Origin: JARRPM01 sp963792815
GTDB taxonomy: Bacteria; Pseudomonadota; Gammaproteobacteria; Pseudomonadales; Halieaceae
Length of the DNA stretch: 64,000 nucleotides
Reading direction: 5' to 3'
Assembly (NCBI GenBank): GCA_963792815.1
Contig: CAWBXR010000001.1
Coordinates: 62,001 to 126,000 of the forward strand
The stretch's first letter is position 1. Each line of letters begins with the position of its first letter. Position numbers and translations under genes: made by a program. Shown here one piece after another: positions 44,608 to 53,625 of this stretch. The notes below the pieces were generated by a model that saw only the letters and a program-made list of their open reading frames with translations, made no database searches and was not told where the DNA came from.

Positions 44608-45440
44608 TGGCCACCGTCCGGGAGCTTCTGCGCAGTGGCGACGACCTGCCCGGAGACAGCGCCCGGCGCGACGCGGAAATCCTCCTCGGGCACTGCCTGG
44701 GCCAGTCGCGCAGCTGGTTGTACACCTGGCCTGAGCGCGAGATTCCGGCATCTGAGGCAGACTGTTACCGGCAGCTGCTGGCCCGACGCAGGGACGGCCA
44801 GCCGGTGGCCTACCTGGTGGGGCAGCGGGAATTCTGGTCGCTGCCGCTGCAGGTCAATCAGCACACCCTCATCCCCCGTCCGGAAACGGAAACCCTGGTG
44901 AGCTGGGCACTGGAGCTGGCGTTGCCCGCGGATGCCCGGGTACTCGACCTGGGTACCGGCTCCGGCGCCATCGCGCTGGCCCTGGCCAGCGAGCGGCCAG
45001 GCTGGCGGGTGACAGGCGTGGATGCCAGTGAGGAGGCCCTGGCGGTGGCCCGGCGCAACGCCTTCGAGCTGGGGCTCGAGCGGGTCGACTTCAAATGCTC
45101 CGACTGGTACCAGGGGTTGGCCGGGCAAGGGTTTAACCTGTTGGTGACAAACCCCCCGTACGTGGATCCTGTAGACCCGCACCTGGAGCAGGGCGACGTG
45201 CGCTTTGAGCCGCGCTCGGCGCTGGTGGCGGAGCAGGGGGGGCTGGCGGACCTGGCGCAGCTGGTGACGGCTGCTCCCGCACACCTGCACCCGGGCGGTT
45301 GGCTGCTGCTGGAGCACGGCTTCAGCCAGGGCGAGGCGGTGCGCGGGCTGTTGCGCCGAGCCGGATTCGACCAGGTCGCAACCCGCACCGACCTGGCGGG
45401 CGCGGAGCGCATCAGCGGAGGCTGTCACCATGTTGAATGA
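44607..45440 (+). CDS. prmC: Release-factor glutamine methyltransferase
   Basis: 277 residues. VLDLGTGSGAIALALA (about 112-127) is the SAM-binding glycine motif and LLVTNPPYVDP the NPPY glutamine-binding site; LIPRPETETLV is the family hinge. It starts one base before the prfA stop ends and is followed by moeB with an 11-base overlap. It methylates the Gln of GGQ in RF1/RF2. Confidence 0.95.
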   Translation: MATVRELLRSGDDLPGDSARRDAEILLGHCLGQSRSWLYTWPEREIPASEADCYRQLLARRRDGQPVAYLVGQREFWSLPLQVNQHTLIPRPETETLVSWALELALPADARVLDLGTGSGAIALALASERPGWRVTGVDASEEALAVARRNAFELGLERVDFKCSDWYQGLAGQGFNLLVTNPPYVDPVDPHLEQGDVRFEPRSALVAEQGGLADLAQLVTAAPAHLHPGGWLLLEHGFSQGEAVRGLLRRAGFDQVATRTDLAGAERISGGCHHVE

Positions 45441-46185
45441 CCAGCAACTGCTGCGCTACAACCGCCAGATCCTGCTCAATGACTTCGATGTGGCGGGGCA
45501 GGAGCGCCTGCTGCAGTCGCGCGTGCTGGTGGTTGGCCTTGGGGGGCTGGGTTGCCCGGCGGCCCTTTACCTGGCCGCAGCGGGTGTCGGCACCCTGCTG
45601 CTGGCAGACGGCGACGCGGTGGAACTGGGCAACCTGCAGCGCCAGATCGCGCACGGCGACGCGGATATCGGTCACAACAAGGCGGCTTCCGTGGCGGCCT
45701 CCATCGCCCAGTTGAACCCGGGCGTGGCGGTTGAGGTCATTCCGCGGCAGCTGGCTGAAGCGGACATGCCCGGGTTGGTCCGGCGCGTGGACCTGGTGGT
45801 GGATGCCACCGACAATTACCCGGTACGTTTTGCCCTCAACCGGGCCTGTATCGCCGCCGGGATTCCCCTGGTGTCGGCGGCGGCGGTGCGCAGCGAGGGG
45901 CAGGTCAGCGTGTTTGACCCGGTGCGCGGCGGGCCCTGCTATCGCTGTCTGTATCCGGATACGGGCAGCGATACGGCCCTGGGTTGCAGTGAAAGCGGGG
46001 TGCTTGCACCCGTGGTGGGCGTGCTGGGCTCGCTGCAGGCCATGGAAGCGCTGAAATACCTGGCCGGCTACGGTGAAATCCTGCGGGGGAAATTACTGTT
46101 GCTTGACCTGCGCACTATGGACATTCGCAAATTGGTTCTTACGCCCCGGGCGGATTGCCCCGACTGCTCCCGGCTTCAGCCCTGA
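45430..46185 (+). CDS. moeB: Molybdopterin-synthase adenylyltransferase MoeB-type
   Basis: 251 residues, ThiF/MoeB/HesA fold. RYNRQILLNDFDVAGQERL start, VVGLGGLGCPAALYLAAAGVG nucleotide loop, DGDAVELGNLQRQIAH with the conserved Asp-Arg pair, DATDNYPVRFALNRAC. Zinc cysteines in CYRCLYPD and CPDCS. MoeB activates MoaD; ThiF activates ThiS, and sequence alone does not fully separate them, but the hemA-prfA-prmC-moeB order supports MoeB. Its end overlaps convergently with the MATE gene by 10 bp. Confidence 0.92.
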   Translation: MLNDQQLLRYNRQILLNDFDVAGQERLLQSRVLVVGLGGLGCPAALYLAAAGVGTLLLADGDAVELGNLQRQIAHGDADIGHNKAASVAASIAQLNPGVAVEVIPRQLAEADMPGLVRRVDLVVDATDNYPVRFALNRACIAAGIPLVSAAAVRSEGQVSVFDPVRGGPCYRCLYPDTGSDTALGCSESGVLAPVVGVLGSLQAMEALKYLAGYGEILRGKLLLLDLRTMDIRKLVLTPRADCPDCSRLQP

Positions 46186-47564
46186 GCGCCCTCGGCCTGG
46201 GCGGTCGGCAGGGGTTTGCGCAGGGTTCTGTACAGCCGCACGAACACCAGCACCGAGGTCACGGTAATGCCCACGATCAGGCTTTGCCAGAAGGCCACTG
46301 TGCCCTCCAATGCGCTGTCCGTCGAAGCAATGCCACGCCAGTACCCCAGCGGCAGGGTGATCAGCCAGTAGGCCAGGAACAACGCGAAGAAAGCGAAGCG
46401 GGTGTCCTTGAAGGCGCGCAGGCAATAGCTCGCCGCCACCTGGGCGGAATCGATGGCAATGAATATACCGGCGATACGCACCAGGATGACCGCGAAGGCG
46501 GCGATTTCCGGGTCGCTGGTGTAGAGGCCTACCAGCGTGGCGGGGGAGGTGAGCAGCAGGGTCATGCCGAGCAGCCCAACCATGACCGTCAATGTAGTGC
46601 CGCAGCCGATGGACAGCCTCAGGGCGGCCCGGTCCCCGGCGCCGATGGCGTGTCCAACCCGGATCGCAAGGGCCGAGCCGAAGCTCATCAGGGGCATGTA
46701 AACCACGTCCCACATGTTGAATGCCACCTGGTGGGCGCCCATGGCGACATCGCCCAACGTGGCAATGAACAGGGCGATCACCGAGAAAAACGCCACCTCC
46801 ATAAACAGGGTCAGACCCATCGGCAGGCCCACCCGGATGATCTCGGCGATGGCCGGCAAGCCGGGTGCAATCAATCGCAGCGGCGGCAGGTAGGGTTTTA
46901 GCCGTTCGGCCCGGTTCATGAGGATGCACATGGTGAGCGCGGCCAGCCACATAGATATTGCGGTGGCCCAGCCACAGCCCGCGGCCCCCAGTTCGGGGGC
47001 GCCCCAGCGGCCGTACATCATGGCGTAGTTGAGGGGGATGTTGACCAGGAATGCCAGCACACTGGCGATGGCAAAGGGGCGCATGACGCCGACACCCTGG
47101 GTGTGGCAGCGCAGCGCCTCGAACACTGCCGCGGCGGGCATGCCGAAGGCCACGGCCCGCAGGTAGGCCAGGCTGCTGGCCTGGGTGGCCGCTTCCAGGT
47201 CCAGCAGCTCCAGCAGCGGTTCGGCGTAATAGCACAGTGGGCCGCTGGTGACGCCCAGCACCAGGGCCAGCCAGAGTGATTGGGGGAGGATGTCGCGAAC
47301 CTGTTTCACCCTGCCGGCGCCGACGTGCTGGGCGATGATGTAGGTCGCGCCCAGGCTGACCCCGATAAAGAACAGGTACAGGGGCAACCAGATGTTGTAG
47401 CCGATGGCGATCGCCGCCAGGTCCGTGGCGCTGTAGTGGCCCGCCATGATGGTATCGACCACGCCGGTGCCGATCTGTGCCAGCTGGGCGATCACCATCG
47501 GCCAGGCCAGCACCAGCAGGGCGCGGCTCTCGGCCATGATTGCGGGTAGTGTTCCGGGCTTCAT
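46176..47564 (-). CDS. MATE family multidrug efflux transporter
   Basis: 462 residues with about 12 hydrophobic helices in two homologous halves: LVLAWPMVIAQLAQIGTGVVDTIMAG (first helix, shortened here as MVIAQLAQIGTGVVDTIMAG) and FNMWDVVYMPLMSFGSALAIR in the second half. It is an inner-membrane Na+- or H+-coupled exporter (NorM type). No obvious partner gene. Divergent from the DoxX gene at 47675. Confidence 0.93.
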   Translation of the reverse strand: MKPGTLPAIMAESRALLVLAWPMVIAQLAQIGTGVVDTIMAGHYSATDLAAIAIGYNIWLPLYLFFIGVSLGATYIIAQHVGAGRVKQVRDILPQSLWLALVLGVTSGPLCYYAEPLLELLDLEAATQASSLAYLRAVAFGMPAAAVFEALRCHTQGVGVMRPFAIASVLAFLVNIPLNYAMMYGRWGAPELGAAGCGWATAISMWLAALTMCILMNRAERLKPYLPPLRLIAPGLPAIAEIIRVGLPMGLTLFMEVAFFSVIALFIATLGDVAMGAHQVAFNMWDVVYMPLMSFGSALAIRVGHAIGAGDRAALRLSIGCGTTLTVMVGLLGMTLLLTSPATLVGLYTSDPEIAAFAVILVRIAGIFIAIDSAQVAASYCLRAFKDTRFAFFALFLAYWLITLPLGYWRGIASTDSALEGTVAFWQSLIVGITVTSVLVFVRLYRTLRKPLPTAQAEGAQG

Positions 47565-47674
47565 GGGGCCATCAATGGTATCGACGCCGGTAGTGCAACC
47601 CGCGGGCAGGCGGCCGCAGAAAACTTTATGGCGTTTCGGTTGTCAGAAAAGCCAAGCCTACAGGGGAACGCTTG

Positions 47675-48265
47675 ATGAATACATTGGCACAGCGCTATTA
47701 CCATACCCGCAACAGCCTGTTTGCGCGCCTGCAGTATTTCGATGGCCTGGGGCCGCTGGCCCTGCGCCTGTTCCTGGTGCCGGTTTTCTGGATGGCGGGC
47801 ACGCACAAGCTGGCGGGGATGGAGCAGACGATTGAATGGTTCGGCAATCCGGACTGGGGGCTCGGCCTGCCTTTTCCGACACTGCTGGCCTACCTGGCGG
47901 CCTACACCGAGGCGATCGGGGCGCTTCTGCTGCTGCTTGGGCTGGCCACCCGCTGGATAACCGTACCCCTGATGGTCACCATGCTGGTGGCGATTTTTGC
48001 CGTGCACTGGGACTACGGCTGGGCGGCCATCGCCGATTCAGGGTCCCAGGATATTGCAGTCAGGCTGGGCACCGCCAAGGATCTCCTGCGGGAACATGGC
48101 AATTACTCCTGGCTTACCGAAAGGGGCAACCTGGTCATCCTCAACAATGGGGTGGAGTTCGCGGTTACCTATTTCGTGATGCTGTTGAGCTTGTTTTTTA
48201 CCGGCGGCGGGCGTTATGTCAGCCTCGATTACTATCTGTCGCGCCTGTTTCCCGAGCGGGACTGA
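47675..48265 (+). CDS. DoxX family membrane protein
   Basis: 196 residues from ATG 47675 (AGGGGAACG upstream; a TTG three bases earlier is less likely). Hydrophobic helices at about residues 27-45 (LALRLFLVPVFWMAGTHKLA), 70-90, 95-115 and near the end (FAVTYFVMLLSLFFTGGGRYVSLD) give the four-helix DoxX layout. HKLAGMEQTIEWF is the conserved loop. Function in the cell is poorly known; some members partner with thiosulfate or redox systems. Confidence 0.88.
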   Translation: MNTLAQRYYHTRNSLFARLQYFDGLGPLALRLFLVPVFWMAGTHKLAGMEQTIEWFGNPDWGLGLPFPTLLAYLAAYTEAIGALLLLLGLATRWITVPLMVTMLVAIFAVHWDYGWAAIADSGSQDIAVRLGTAKDLLREHGNYSWLTERGNLVILNNGVEFAVTYFVMLLSLFFTGGGRYVSLDYYLSRLFPERD

Positions 48266-48273
48266 AGTCCCGC
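48256..48273 (+). terminator. Perfect hairpin at end of DoxX gene
   Basis: GCGGGACT (48256-48263), GA, AGTCCCGC (48266-48273), spanning the DoxX stop codon. No T-run follows, so it may limit 3' decay rather than terminate alone. Confidence 0.4.
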
Positions 48274-48375
48274 CCCCGGCGGCAAGCCCCGTGGGCCTTG
48301 CGCCCCCCGGGGACGTTTTCAGCACTCACCCTTTTCCCGCCGGGAGTGGTAGACTAGCGCGTTTTTTGAGCAGTC

Positions 48376-49782
48376 ATGGGAAATCAACAATTGATCAAGA
48401 GTTTAGTAGGGCGCATCGCCGGTAAGGGCGTGGCTCCCCAGGATAACAGCCCGGCCAATTCAGGCCACGCCACGCCACCACGGCATGAGCCATCGCACAA
48501 AGCCTCCTCCGCGGCTTCCGGCGAGGATGGCGACCGGGGCAGGAAGCGCCGGCGGCGCGGCGGCAAGGCGAAGACCGATGTCGCGGCCTGGTCGCTTGAC
48601 GATTTCCAGGTCGATCCCCAGGAGGGCTCGACCCGCTTCCACGACCTGGGCTTGCGCGACGAGCTGATGCAGGCCATCGCCGACCTGGGCTTCAAGTATT
48701 GTTCGCCCATCCAGGCCGCTATCCTGCCGCACACACTGCAGGGCAACGACGCCATCGGCAAGGCCCAGACCGGTACCGGCAAGACCGCCGCCTTCCTGGT
48801 GACGATATTCAACGACCTGCTGTGCAACCCGATCGAGGGCGAGCGCTTCGTGGGTGAGCCGCGGGCGCTGGTGATCGCGCCGACCCGGGAACTGGTGATG
48901 CAGATCGCCCAGGATGCGCAGGACCTCGCGCGCCACAGCGAGCTGCAGGTCGCGACCCTGATCGGCGGCATGGACTACCAGAAGCAGCTCAACCGCCTGC
49001 ACACGACAGTGATCGACCTGGTGGTCGCCACACCGGGACGCCTGCTGGATTTCATGAGTCGCCGGGACCTGTACCTCGACCACGTGGAAATACTGGTGCT
49101 GGACGAGGCGGACCGCATGCTGGACATGGGCTTCATCCCCCAGGTCAAGCGTATCGTGCGGGCAACCCCCCGTCGGGAAGACCGGCAGACCCTGCTGTTT
49201 TCCGCCACGTTCACCCAGGACATCATCAACCTCTCGGAGCAGTGGACCTACCAGCCCATCACTATCGAGATAGAGCCGGATCATGTGGCGACCGATTCGG
49301 TGGACCAGAAGGTCTACCTGGTGAGCAGTGAGCAACGTTACCGGGTGTTGAACAACCTGGTGCGCAGCGAGGACGCCACCAGCGTGATCGTGTTTGCCAA
49401 TCGCCGAGACCAGGTGCGACGCCTGCATGAGCGCCTGCGCAAGTCAGGGGTGGCCGCCGGTATCCTCTCCGGTGAAATCCCCCAGGCCAAGCGCACCAGT
49501 ACCCTTGAGCAGTTCAAGCAGGGCAAGATCAAGGTGCTGGTGGCGACGGATGTCGCCGGCCGCGGCATCCACGTGGAGGGGGTGAGTCACGTGGTGAACT
49601 ACAACCTGCCGGAAGACCCCGAGGACTACGTCCACCGTATCGGCCGCACCGGCCGGGCCGGCGCCACGGGCATTTCCATCAGCTTTGCCAGCGAGGACGA
49701 CGCGTTTCTGCTGCCGGACCTGGAGGCACTGCTGGGCACCCGCCTGGAATGCACCCACCCGCCGGCGGAATTACTGGTTTAG
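48376..49782 (+). CDS. rhlB: DEAD-box RNA helicase (RhlB-type)
   Basis: 468 residues. An extra basic N-terminus (RKRRRRGGKAKTDVAAW) precedes the helicase core: Q-motif KYCSPIQAAILP, AQTGTGKTAAF Walker A, VLDEADRMLDMGF motif II, SATFT motif III, HRIGRTGRAGATG motif VI. The DEADRMLDMGF form and core length point to RhlB, the degradosome helicase; the long N-terminus is unusual against about 400 residues in E. coli. Its end overlaps convergently with cysZ by 12 bp. Confidence 0.9.
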   Translation: MGNQQLIKSLVGRIAGKGVAPQDNSPANSGHATPPRHEPSHKASSAASGEDGDRGRKRRRRGGKAKTDVAAWSLDDFQVDPQEGSTRFHDLGLRDELMQAIADLGFKYCSPIQAAILPHTLQGNDAIGKAQTGTGKTAAFLVTIFNDLLCNPIEGERFVGEPRALVIAPTRELVMQIAQDAQDLARHSELQVATLIGGMDYQKQLNRLHTTVIDLVVATPGRLLDFMSRRDLYLDHVEILVLDEADRMLDMGFIPQVKRIVRATPRREDRQTLLFSATFTQDIINLSEQWTYQPITIEIEPDHVATDSVDQKVYLVSSEQRYRVLNNLVRSEDATSVIVFANRRDQVRRLHERLRKSGVAAGILSGEIPQAKRTSTLEQFKQGKIKVLVATDVAGRGIHVEGVSHVVNYNLPEDPEDYVHRIGRTGRAGATGISISFASEDDAFLLPDLEALLGTRLECTHPPAELLV

Positions 49783-50511
49783 CTCCTCGCACCACAGCAG
49801 GGTGGCGCCCACCACGGCGGCGGGCACCACGAAAAAGTTGACGATGGGGATGCCGGCGCACAGCGCCACAACCCCGCCAAACCCCATGCTGCTCAGGCGC
49901 CGCGAGCGCACCGCCTCCTTCACATCTCCAAAGCTGAGCTGGTGGTTGTCCATCGGGTAGTCGACAAACTGGATGCTCATCATCCAGGCCCCAAGCAGGA
50001 ACCACAGCACCGGCGCGACCAGGCTCAGTACCGGGATAAACGACAGTACCAGCACGAACACCGCCATCGGCAGGTAGTACAACAGCTTCGACAACTCCCG
50101 CAGGATGCCCCTGGGCATCGCCATCAGCGCCGCACCCAGCCCCTCCAGTGAATCAACCGGCTTGCCGGTAACCAGCTCCTCCGCCTTTTCCGCCAGCAGG
50201 GCATTGAATGGCGAGGCAATGATCAGCGCCACCGCGGTAAACAGGTAGCCCGTGATCAGGCTGACAGTGAGCCCGATCACCGGCCAGATAATCCAGCCGA
50301 TAAAGTCCAGCCAGTCGGGAATTTTCCCCAGCCAGTTGTCCATCAGCGCGTCCAGGTAGCTCAGGCCATACCAGATGAGGCCGCCGAAAATCAGGATGTT
50401 AACCAGCAGCGGAATCAGCACGAAATGGCGCAGTGTGGGCTGCTTCAGCAATTTGGCGCCGCGCACAAGATAACCGGCCCCGTGGGCAATATTACCTTTC
50501 AATCGAAACAT
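49771..50511 (-). CDS. cysZ: CysZ/EI24-type membrane protein
   Basis: 246 residues from ATG 50509-50511 with AAGGAG just upstream; the longer frame has no start signal. LKGNIAHGAGYLVRGAKLL start and helices FVLIPLLVNILIFGGLIWY, FIGWIIWPVIGLTVSLITGYL, LPMAVFVLVLSFIPVL and FGGVVALCAGIPIVNFFVV match the CysZ sulfate-permease family, which also includes EI24-like proteins. It would aid sulfate uptake. It overlaps the CWC protein gene by 20 bases. Confidence 0.85.
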   Translation of the reverse strand: MFRLKGNIAHGAGYLVRGAKLLKQPTLRHFVLIPLLVNILIFGGLIWYGLSYLDALMDNWLGKIPDWLDFIGWIIWPVIGLTVSLITGYLFTAVALIIASPFNALLAEKAEELVTGKPVDSLEGLGAALMAMPRGILRELSKLLYYLPMAVFVLVLSFIPVLSLVAPVLWFLLGAWMMSIQFVDYPMDNHQLSFGDVKEAVRSRRLSSMGFGGVVALCAGIPIVNFFVVPAAVVGATLLWCEELNQ

Positions 50512-50707
50512 CTCCTTCTCTGTGGGCGCAGGCGGGGCACAGGCAGCGCTTGCCGATCGCATCCGGCGGAATCGCCGCCAGTGCGCCGGCGCTGATGGTG
50601 GCAGTCGCGCACCAGCAGGTTTCTGCAGGCCGTCCCGCAGCCATCGCGCACTGGTTGTCACTACCGCACAGAGGGCAGGTCTTCAGCGCTTGTTCCGGTG
50701 CTGTCAT
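50492..50707 (-). CDS. Small cysteine-rich CWC protein
   Basis: 71 residues from ATG 50705-50707. CPLCGSDNQCAMAAGRPAETCWC and CLCPACAH give eight cysteines in paired C-x-C/CxxC form; this is the cysteine-rich CWC family seen in many gammaproteobacteria. Probably a zinc-binding protein of unknown role. It overlaps the cysZ start by 20 bases and is divergent from the Smr gene. Confidence 0.8.
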   Translation of the reverse strand: MTAPEQALKTCPLCGSDNQCAMAAGRPAETCWCATATISAGALAAIPPDAIGKRCLCPACAHREGDVSIER

Positions 50708-50771
50708 AAGCTGAGCGTACTCTGTCGCCGTGCCAGGCGCTATAATAGCGGACTCATGGCGGGGTGTAAGT

Positions 50772-51383
50772 ATGGCCAGCGACAAAGACAGTGTATTCAG
50801 CGACGAAATGGCCGACGTGGTGCCCCTCAAGCGGGACCCGCGCGTGGCCGTTCGCCCCCGCAGCCAGGCCGAGCGCGACTCCTCCCTGGACCTGCGGCGC
50901 CAGGCGGCGGTGCAGAACCCGGAGCGCGACCGCAACATACTGACCGAGGGCGGCATTGTCCCGCTGGACGCCTGGTATGTGCTGGAATTCAAGCGTCCCG
51001 GCGTGCAAAACGGCGTATTCCGCCGACTCAAGCAGGGCCGCTACGAGAGCGAGGCCCGCCTCGATTTGCATCGCCTGACCGCCGCAGCGGCCCGCGAGGA
51101 AATGTTTGAGTTCATCGAAGAGTCATACAAGTTGGGCCTGCGCACGGTGCTGATCATCCACGGCAAGGGCCAGACCAACGCGGAAAAAGAGCGCAGTTCC
51201 ATCCTCAAGGGCTGCACCGACCGCTGGCTGCGCGAGCTGGATGTGGTGCAGGCTTTCAACAGCGCCCAGCCCCAACACGGCGGTACCGGCGCGGTCTATG
51301 TGTTGTTGCGCAAGAGCGAAGAGAAAAAGCGCGAGAACCGGGAGAAGTTCGCCAAGGGGCGGGTGCCGATTGATCCGGTTTAG
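50772..51383 (+). CDS. Smr-domain protein (SmrA-like)
   Basis: 203 residues from ATG 50772. The C-terminal Smr domain has ARLDLHRLTAAAAREEMFEFIEE (LDLHG-like motif) and VLIIHGKGQTNAEKERSSILK (HGKG motif), both needed for nicking activity in this family, and ends FNSAQPQHGGTGAVYVLLRK. The N-terminus is a charged linker. SmrA-type proteins act as nucleases; the target in the cell is not known. Confidence 0.88.
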   Translation: MASDKDSVFSDEMADVVPLKRDPRVAVRPRSQAERDSSLDLRRQAAVQNPERDRNILTEGGIVPLDAWYVLEFKRPGVQNGVFRRLKQGRYESEARLDLHRLTAAAAREEMFEFIEESYKLGLRTVLIIHGKGQTNAEKERSSILKGCTDRWLRELDVVQAFNSAQPQHGGTGAVYVLLRKSEEKKRENREKFAKGRVPIDPV

Positions 51384-51670
51384 CGGTATTTGTGCTGGTG
51401 TTTTACAAGCCGGCAGCGTCATCAAGCAGTGCCACCGCTGGACACGCCGTGAATACGTCCATGTAGGCTCGTGTCGGCCATCCATGGCCTCCAACGGTCC
51501 AGCGGCGGCACTCCTTGCCGACACTGCCTCTATCGCGCTTATCGATCGGAACCGCAATTCTCGTTATCCCTCTGGATTGAAGGTTTAGTCCCGATCATTT
51601 CTGTTGGGTGTTGCACATGCGAGGTAAATTACAAGCAAATCCGCAAAGCTCATTTTAGGGCGCGTTGGTA
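51384..51670. other. Intergenic stretch before the fold-back element
   Basis: No coding region recognised; short frames here have no family signature. Confidence 0.4.
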
Positions 51671-51855
51671 GGGCTCTGTCCCGGCAGGCCGCCCGAAACA
51701 ATCAGACCACGCTTAGCTTCGTCGACAAACTCGGGGCTTTCTGCGAGCACTGTCCGAGTCCCAATTTTTGCGCAGCAAAAATGGTCGAGTTGCGCAGCAG
51801 CCGAGTTTGTCGACGAAGCTGTGGTCTTTTCGGGCGGCCTGACGGGACAGAGCCC
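51671..51855. repeat. Fold-back (long inverted repeat) element
   Basis: The left arm begins GGGCTCTGTCCCGGCAGGCC at 51671 and the right arm ends with the complement at 51855. The arms, each about 55-64 nt, stay complementary through GCCCGAAA and AGCTTCGTCGACAAACTCGG with a few insertions and mismatches. Between them a short inner hairpin TTTTTGCGCAGCAAAAA is present. No reading frame is carried. It resembles a MITE or integron-like fold-back unit, and lies in the gap between the Smr and PA4642-like genes. Confidence 0.75.
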
Positions 51856-51878
51856 GGCGTGGAGACGAAGCGGGAACG

Positions 51879-52169
51879 TTAGACAGCCCCAGCAGAAACC
51901 AAAATATCAGCGTACTCAACCCCATGTCGATGCGTTTTCACGATATCGAGCACAGAGCGCCCATCGCGCCCGGTGGCATTCACATCGCGGCCCTCAGCCG
52001 TAAAAAACCCGACGAACAGCTCGAAATCATCCGCCCGCATACTCTGGTAGGCCTTCAGCAGCATGTGGAAATTCTCATCGGAACCGTCGTGGGGGCGTAC
52101 CTGCAGAAAGCTGCGGACATGATCCTCCGTCCACACCTCGTCCAGCACCTTTTCCTTGTCCTTTCTCAT
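51879..52169 (-). CDS. PA4642-family small protein
   Basis: 96 residues. RKDKEKVLDEVWTEDHVRSFL at the start and LLKAYQSMRADDFELFVGFF in the middle match the small family named after Pseudomonas PA4642; the C-terminal GRDVNATGRDGRSVLDIVKTHRH recalls a single ankyrin-like unit. Function unknown. It lies 10 nt after gatB on the same strand. Confidence 0.75.
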   Translation of the reverse strand: MRKDKEKVLDEVWTEDHVRSFLQVRPHDGSDENFHMLLKAYQSMRADDFELFVGFFTAEGRDVNATGRDGRSVLDIVKTHRHGVEYADILVSAGAV

Positions 52170-52179
52170 TACTCGATTC

Positions 52180-53625
52180 CTAAACCAGCTTCTTTGCCAG
52201 TAATTGATTGACCATCTGCGGATTGGCCTGGCCCTTGGATAACTTCATCACCTGGCCGACGAAGAAACCGACCAGTTTTTTGCGTCTGTCCTCATCGGCA
52301 GCCAGGTACTGCTCCACCTGGCCGGCATTCGCGGCGATCACCTGGTCCACCAGGGCTTCGAGTTCGCCGCTGTCACTCACCTGCTTCAGGCCGCGGGCCT
52401 CGATGATATCGTCCGCGCTGCCCTCGCCCTGCCACATGGCCTCGAAGACCTGCTTGGCAATCTTGCCTGAGATACTGTTGTCCAGGATGCGTGCGATCAG
52501 GCCGCCCAGTGCCGGGGCGGATACGGGGCATTCGCCCAGGGCCAGTTCGCCGCGGTTGAGCTGGCCAAGTAATTCCACCTGTACCCAGTTCGCGGCGATC
52601 TTGGGGTCGCCGCAGGCGCTCACCACCGCTTCAAAATAATCCGCCAGCTCGCGCGAATCCGCCAGCACATTGGCGTCGTAGCCGCTGAGGCCATACTGCT
52701 CGACGAAACGGTGGCGCTTTTGTACCGGCAGTTCCGGCAATTCGGCGCGGATCTCCTCGATGTAGGCGTCGTCTATCACCACCGGCAGCAGGTCGGGCTC
52801 GGGAAAATAGCGGTAGTCATTGGCCACTTCCTTGCTGCGCATGGGCCGGGTTTCGTCCAGGTCGGCGTCGTAGAGCCGGGTTTCCTGGACGATCCTGCCA
52901 CCGTCCTCGAGAATGTCCGCCTGGCGTTCGATCTCGTGGCGAATGGCTTTCTCAACGAAACGGAACGAGTTGACGTTCTTGATCTCGGCCCGGGTGCCCA
53001 GGGTTTGTGAACCCATTGGGCGCAGGGAAATGTTGATATCGCAGCGCATCGAGCCCTCTGCCATGTTGCCGTCCGAGATCCCCAGGTAGGTCACCAGGCT
53101 GTGCAGGGCCTTGAGGTAGGCGACCGCCTCGGCGGCGTTGCGCAGGTCCGGCTCCGACACGATCTCCAGCAGGGGAGTGCCGGCCCGGTTCAGGTCGATG
53201 CCGGTCTGGCCGTGGAAGTCCTCGTGCAGGGATTTTCCGGCATCCTCTTCCAGGTGGGCACGGGTGATCCCGATACTCCGGCTGGAACCATCCTCGAGCT
53301 GTATCTCGAACTCGCCACGGCCGACGATGGGGGCCTCGAACTGGCTGATCTGGTAGCCCTTGGGCAGGTCCGGGTAGAAATAGTTCTTGCGGTCGAATAC
53401 CGAGCGGTGGCCTATTTCAGCGCCGATACCCAGGCCGAACATCACCGCGTAGCGCACGGCCCGGGCGTTGAGCACCGGCAGCATGCCGGGCATGGCCAGG
53501 TCGACGGCGCTGGCCTGGGTGTTGGGCTCGGCGCCAAAGGTGGTGGCGGAGCCCGAGAAAATCTTGGAGCGGGTGGCCAGTTGCAGGTGCACTTCCAGCC
53601 CGATGACGGTCTCCCACTGCATCAC
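52180..53625 (-). CDS. gatB: Asp/Glu-tRNA amidotransferase subunit B
   Basis: 481 residues. WETVIGLEVHLQL start, RKNYFYPDLPKGYQISQFE, DFHGQTGIDLNRAGTPLLEIVSEPD and EGSMRCDINISL are GatB signatures; the tail has a YqeY-like helical domain. With GatA and GatC it amidates mischarged Glu-tRNA-Gln or Asp-tRNA-Asn. Its ATG overlaps the gatA stop (ATGA). Confidence 0.97.
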   Translation of the reverse strand: MMQWETVIGLEVHLQLATRSKIFSGSATTFGAEPNTQASAVDLAMPGMLPVLNARAVRYAVMFGLGIGAEIGHRSVFDRKNYFYPDLPKGYQISQFEAPIVGRGEFEIQLEDGSSRSIGITRAHLEEDAGKSLHEDFHGQTGIDLNRAGTPLLEIVSEPDLRNAAEAVAYLKALHSLVTYLGISDGNMAEGSMRCDINISLRPMGSQTLGTRAEIKNVNSFRFVEKAIRHEIERQADILEDGGRIVQETRLYDADLDETRPMRSKEVANDYRYFPEPDLLPVVIDDAYIEEIRAELPELPVQKRHRFVEQYGLSGYDANVLADSRELADYFEAVVSACGDPKIAANWVQVELLGQLNRGELALGECPVSAPALGGLIARILDNSISGKIAKQVFEAMWQGEGSADDIIEARGLKQVSDSGELEALVDQVIAANAGQVEQYLAADEDRRKKLVGFFVGQVMKLSKGQANPQMVNQLLAKKLV

